Shown: positions 62,868 through 64,000 of the stretch, piece by piece
Numbering within the stretch: position 1 is the first letter of the stretch
Layout: every line of letters begins with the position of its first letter
NCBI GenBank assembly: GCA_023150895.1
Contig: JAKLJY010000033.1
Location: forward strand, 1-64,000
DNA length: 64,000 nucleotides
Direction: 5' to 3'
DNA from: Myxococcota bacterium
GTDB lineage: Bacteria > Myxococcota_A > Bradymonadia > UBA7976 > UBA1532
Position numbers and translations under genes: made by a program
The notes under the pieces: model-generated
The model's input: only the letters and a program-made list of their open reading frames with translations
Database searches by the model: none
Told to the model about the DNA's origin: nothing

Positions 62868-64000
62868 TCAGGATTCGAGCACGGTCGTCCAGAGGTCGGC
62901 GATCGGCCGCTCGGTCATCTCCCACGAAAGCGTCGCCGCGACGCCGACGGCCTCATCCGCGAGCGCCCGGCGGGCTGCGCCGTCACCGAGGAGCGCACTC
63001 AGGTGCTCGGCGAGCCGTGCCGCATCTCCCGGGTCGAAGTAGCGGGCGGCGCGCCCGGCGTAGGACCGCACGACCGGCAGGTCCGAGGCGACGATCGGCC
63101 GCCCGGCCGCCAGCGCCCAGAGGGCCGCCTCGGGGAGGATGCCGCCCGCTTCGGTGGACCGGGTGTGCAGCAACGGGCACAGCACGACGGCGGCCCCGGC
63201 CAACCGCGAGACGACGTTCTCGAACGAGAGATCCCGGCTGACCGTCAGTCGCTCCGACACCCGCAGCGCCCGGGCCTGCGCCTCGAAGAGGCCCCCCGGG
63301 GCATCCGCCGGGATCACGACCGTGAGACGCCACGGCAGGTGCACCCGCGCAAGCGCATCGAGGGGGATGCGGTGGCCGCTCCACGGGGCCGTGTCGCCGA
63401 TGAAGACGACGTTGGGGAGGTCCGAGGGCGGGCCGGCGTCCACCCCGAGGGGGACCCCGTCGAGCGCGGTGTGGATGCGCTCGTGCGGCACCCCGCGCGC
63501 CACCAGCGTGGCCCCTTCGATCATGGACCGGGCCACGACCGCATCGGCCCGCGCGAGCGTCCGGTCCTCCAGGCCGACCATGTCCGAGAGCCGCTCCGCC
63601 GGGAGCTTCGGTTCGTGGTCCCGCAGCGACTGCGACGGCAGAAGGCCTGGTTCCAGCACGACCCGCGCCCCGCCGCGCCGCCGAAGGAGCGCCGGCACCG
63701 CGCACGAGACGCCGAGCGCGTGGACGAGCCGAGGACGGAGGGCGTCGAAGAGGTCACCGGCCCGGGCCGCGACCTCGGCCGCGAGCGCTTCCGCCGGCAA
63801 TCCCGGCGCCACGCGCAAGGGGTGATGACGCAGCCCGGGATACAGGACGCGCTCACCGCCGAGTACCGGTGAGATCAGCACGCCGCCCCCGGTCCGGGCC
63901 AGCAGGGCCGCCCGCCGTCGAACCCGTGCGGCCTCGAGCCCGTGCCCCTGTGCGAAGACCTCCGAGACGAGGACCCGGTCTTCGAGCCTCAAGGCGTCGC
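62868..64000 (-). CDS. Glycosyltransferase, GT4-like (5' end outside window)
   Basis: The frame is open to the right edge, so the true start may lie outside; a TTG at 63992 is the first visible candidate. The visible part (about 374 residues) has a GT-B pattern: a first domain with LLARTGGGVLISPVLGGERV, DLFDALRPRLVHALGVSCAV and ARVVLEPGLLPSQSLRDHEP, then PNVVFIGDTAPWSGHRIPLD, RLAGAAVVLCPLLHTRSTEA and ILPEAALWALAAGRPIVASD, the region that binds the nucleotide-sugar donor. The acceptor is unknown. Its stop lies 47 bases from carB. It is probably part of a polysaccharide gene group continuing beyond the window. Confidence 0.82.
   Translation of the reverse strand, partial: DALRLEDRVLVSEVFAQGHGLEAARVRRRAALLARTGGGVLISPVLGGERVLYPGLRHHPLRVAPGLPAEALAAEVAARAGDLFDALRPRLVHALGVSCAVPALLRRRGGARVVLEPGLLPSQSLRDHEPKLPAERLSDMVGLEDRTLARADAVVARSMIEGATLVARGVPHERIHTALDGVPLGVDAGPPSDLPNVVFIGDTAPWSGHRIPLDALARVHLPWRLTVVIPADAPGGLFEAQARALRVSERLTVSRDLSFENVVSRLAGAAVVLCPLLHTRSTEAGGILPEAALWALAAGRPIVASDLPVVRSYAGRAARYFDPGDAARLAEHLSALLGDGAARRALADEAVGVAATLSWEMTERPIADLWTTVLES

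Noticed and set aside
58951-63042. Plus-strand open frame opposite recG, greA and carB
   Set aside because: The minus-strand genes are unmistakable, and the antisense product has no recognised domain.

Overview
The window is chromosomal DNA from a very GC-rich (about 70%) Gram-negative bacterium. Many features point to a Myxococcota or deltaproteobacterial-type organism: numerous lipoproteins, serine/threonine kinases fused to AAA/TPR modules, a sigma54 enhancer-binding protein with an unusual N-terminus, MoxR/VWA genes, GTP-dependent PEP carboxykinase, and large met-zincin lipoproteins. I infer the phylum from gene content only. I found no rRNA, tRNA, insertion sequence, phage or CRISPR array. 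Gene packing is dense, with about fourteen 4-base stop/start overlaps.

Layout. 0-6 kb: the N-terminus of a lipoprotein leaving the left edge, a DUF2203 protein, a small hypothetical protein, a membrane-anchored FGE-like protein with a candidate tiny lipoprotein, pckG, a SpoU-type RNA methyltransferase and a CheX-like protein. 6-11 kb: a minus-strand operon with two proteins of unknown function, a NarL-type response regulator, a sensor histidine kinase, a PBP-like lipoprotein, acpS and a zinc-ribbon protein. 11-23.6 kb: a long minus-strand cluster that includes BFN nuclease, VanZ-like and other membrane proteins, a secreted alpha/alpha-toroid protein, a GldG-like protein, an ABC ATPase with altered catalytic residues, a DUF4175-like protein, MoxR, DUF58 and a 1260-residue BatA/VWA protein. 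23.7-27.1 kb: an rRNA methyltransferase, two secreted or lipid-anchored proteins and a membrane-anchored RING-like protein.

27-43 kb is a signalling block. A 1362-residue AAA-TPR-sigma54 activator is coupled to a repeat-containing lipoprotein. Then follow clpB, a beta-barrel protein, and two overlapping genes for Ser/Thr kinase-AAA-TPR proteins. 43-47 kb holds an acyl carrier protein, an alpha/beta hydrolase, a glycosyltransferase and a radical SAM/SPASM protein. 47.4-56.2 kb encodes two paralogous met-zincin lipoproteins. Both the radical SAM gene and the protease pair are preceded by near-consensus -24/-12 (sigma54) promoters. 56.2-64 kb: a 71-bp tandem duplication with hairpins, then recG, greA, carB and a glycosyltransferase leaving the right edge.

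How the genes may work together. The MoxR-DUF58-BatA-ABC-toroid cluster looks like one envelope machine. The three AAA/TPR proteins look like relatives sharing a sensory architecture. The sigma54 activator is a candidate, untested, regulator of the radical SAM and metalloprotease promoters. Housekeeping genes (pckG, clpB, recG, greA, carB) show that this is core chromosome rather than a mobile island.
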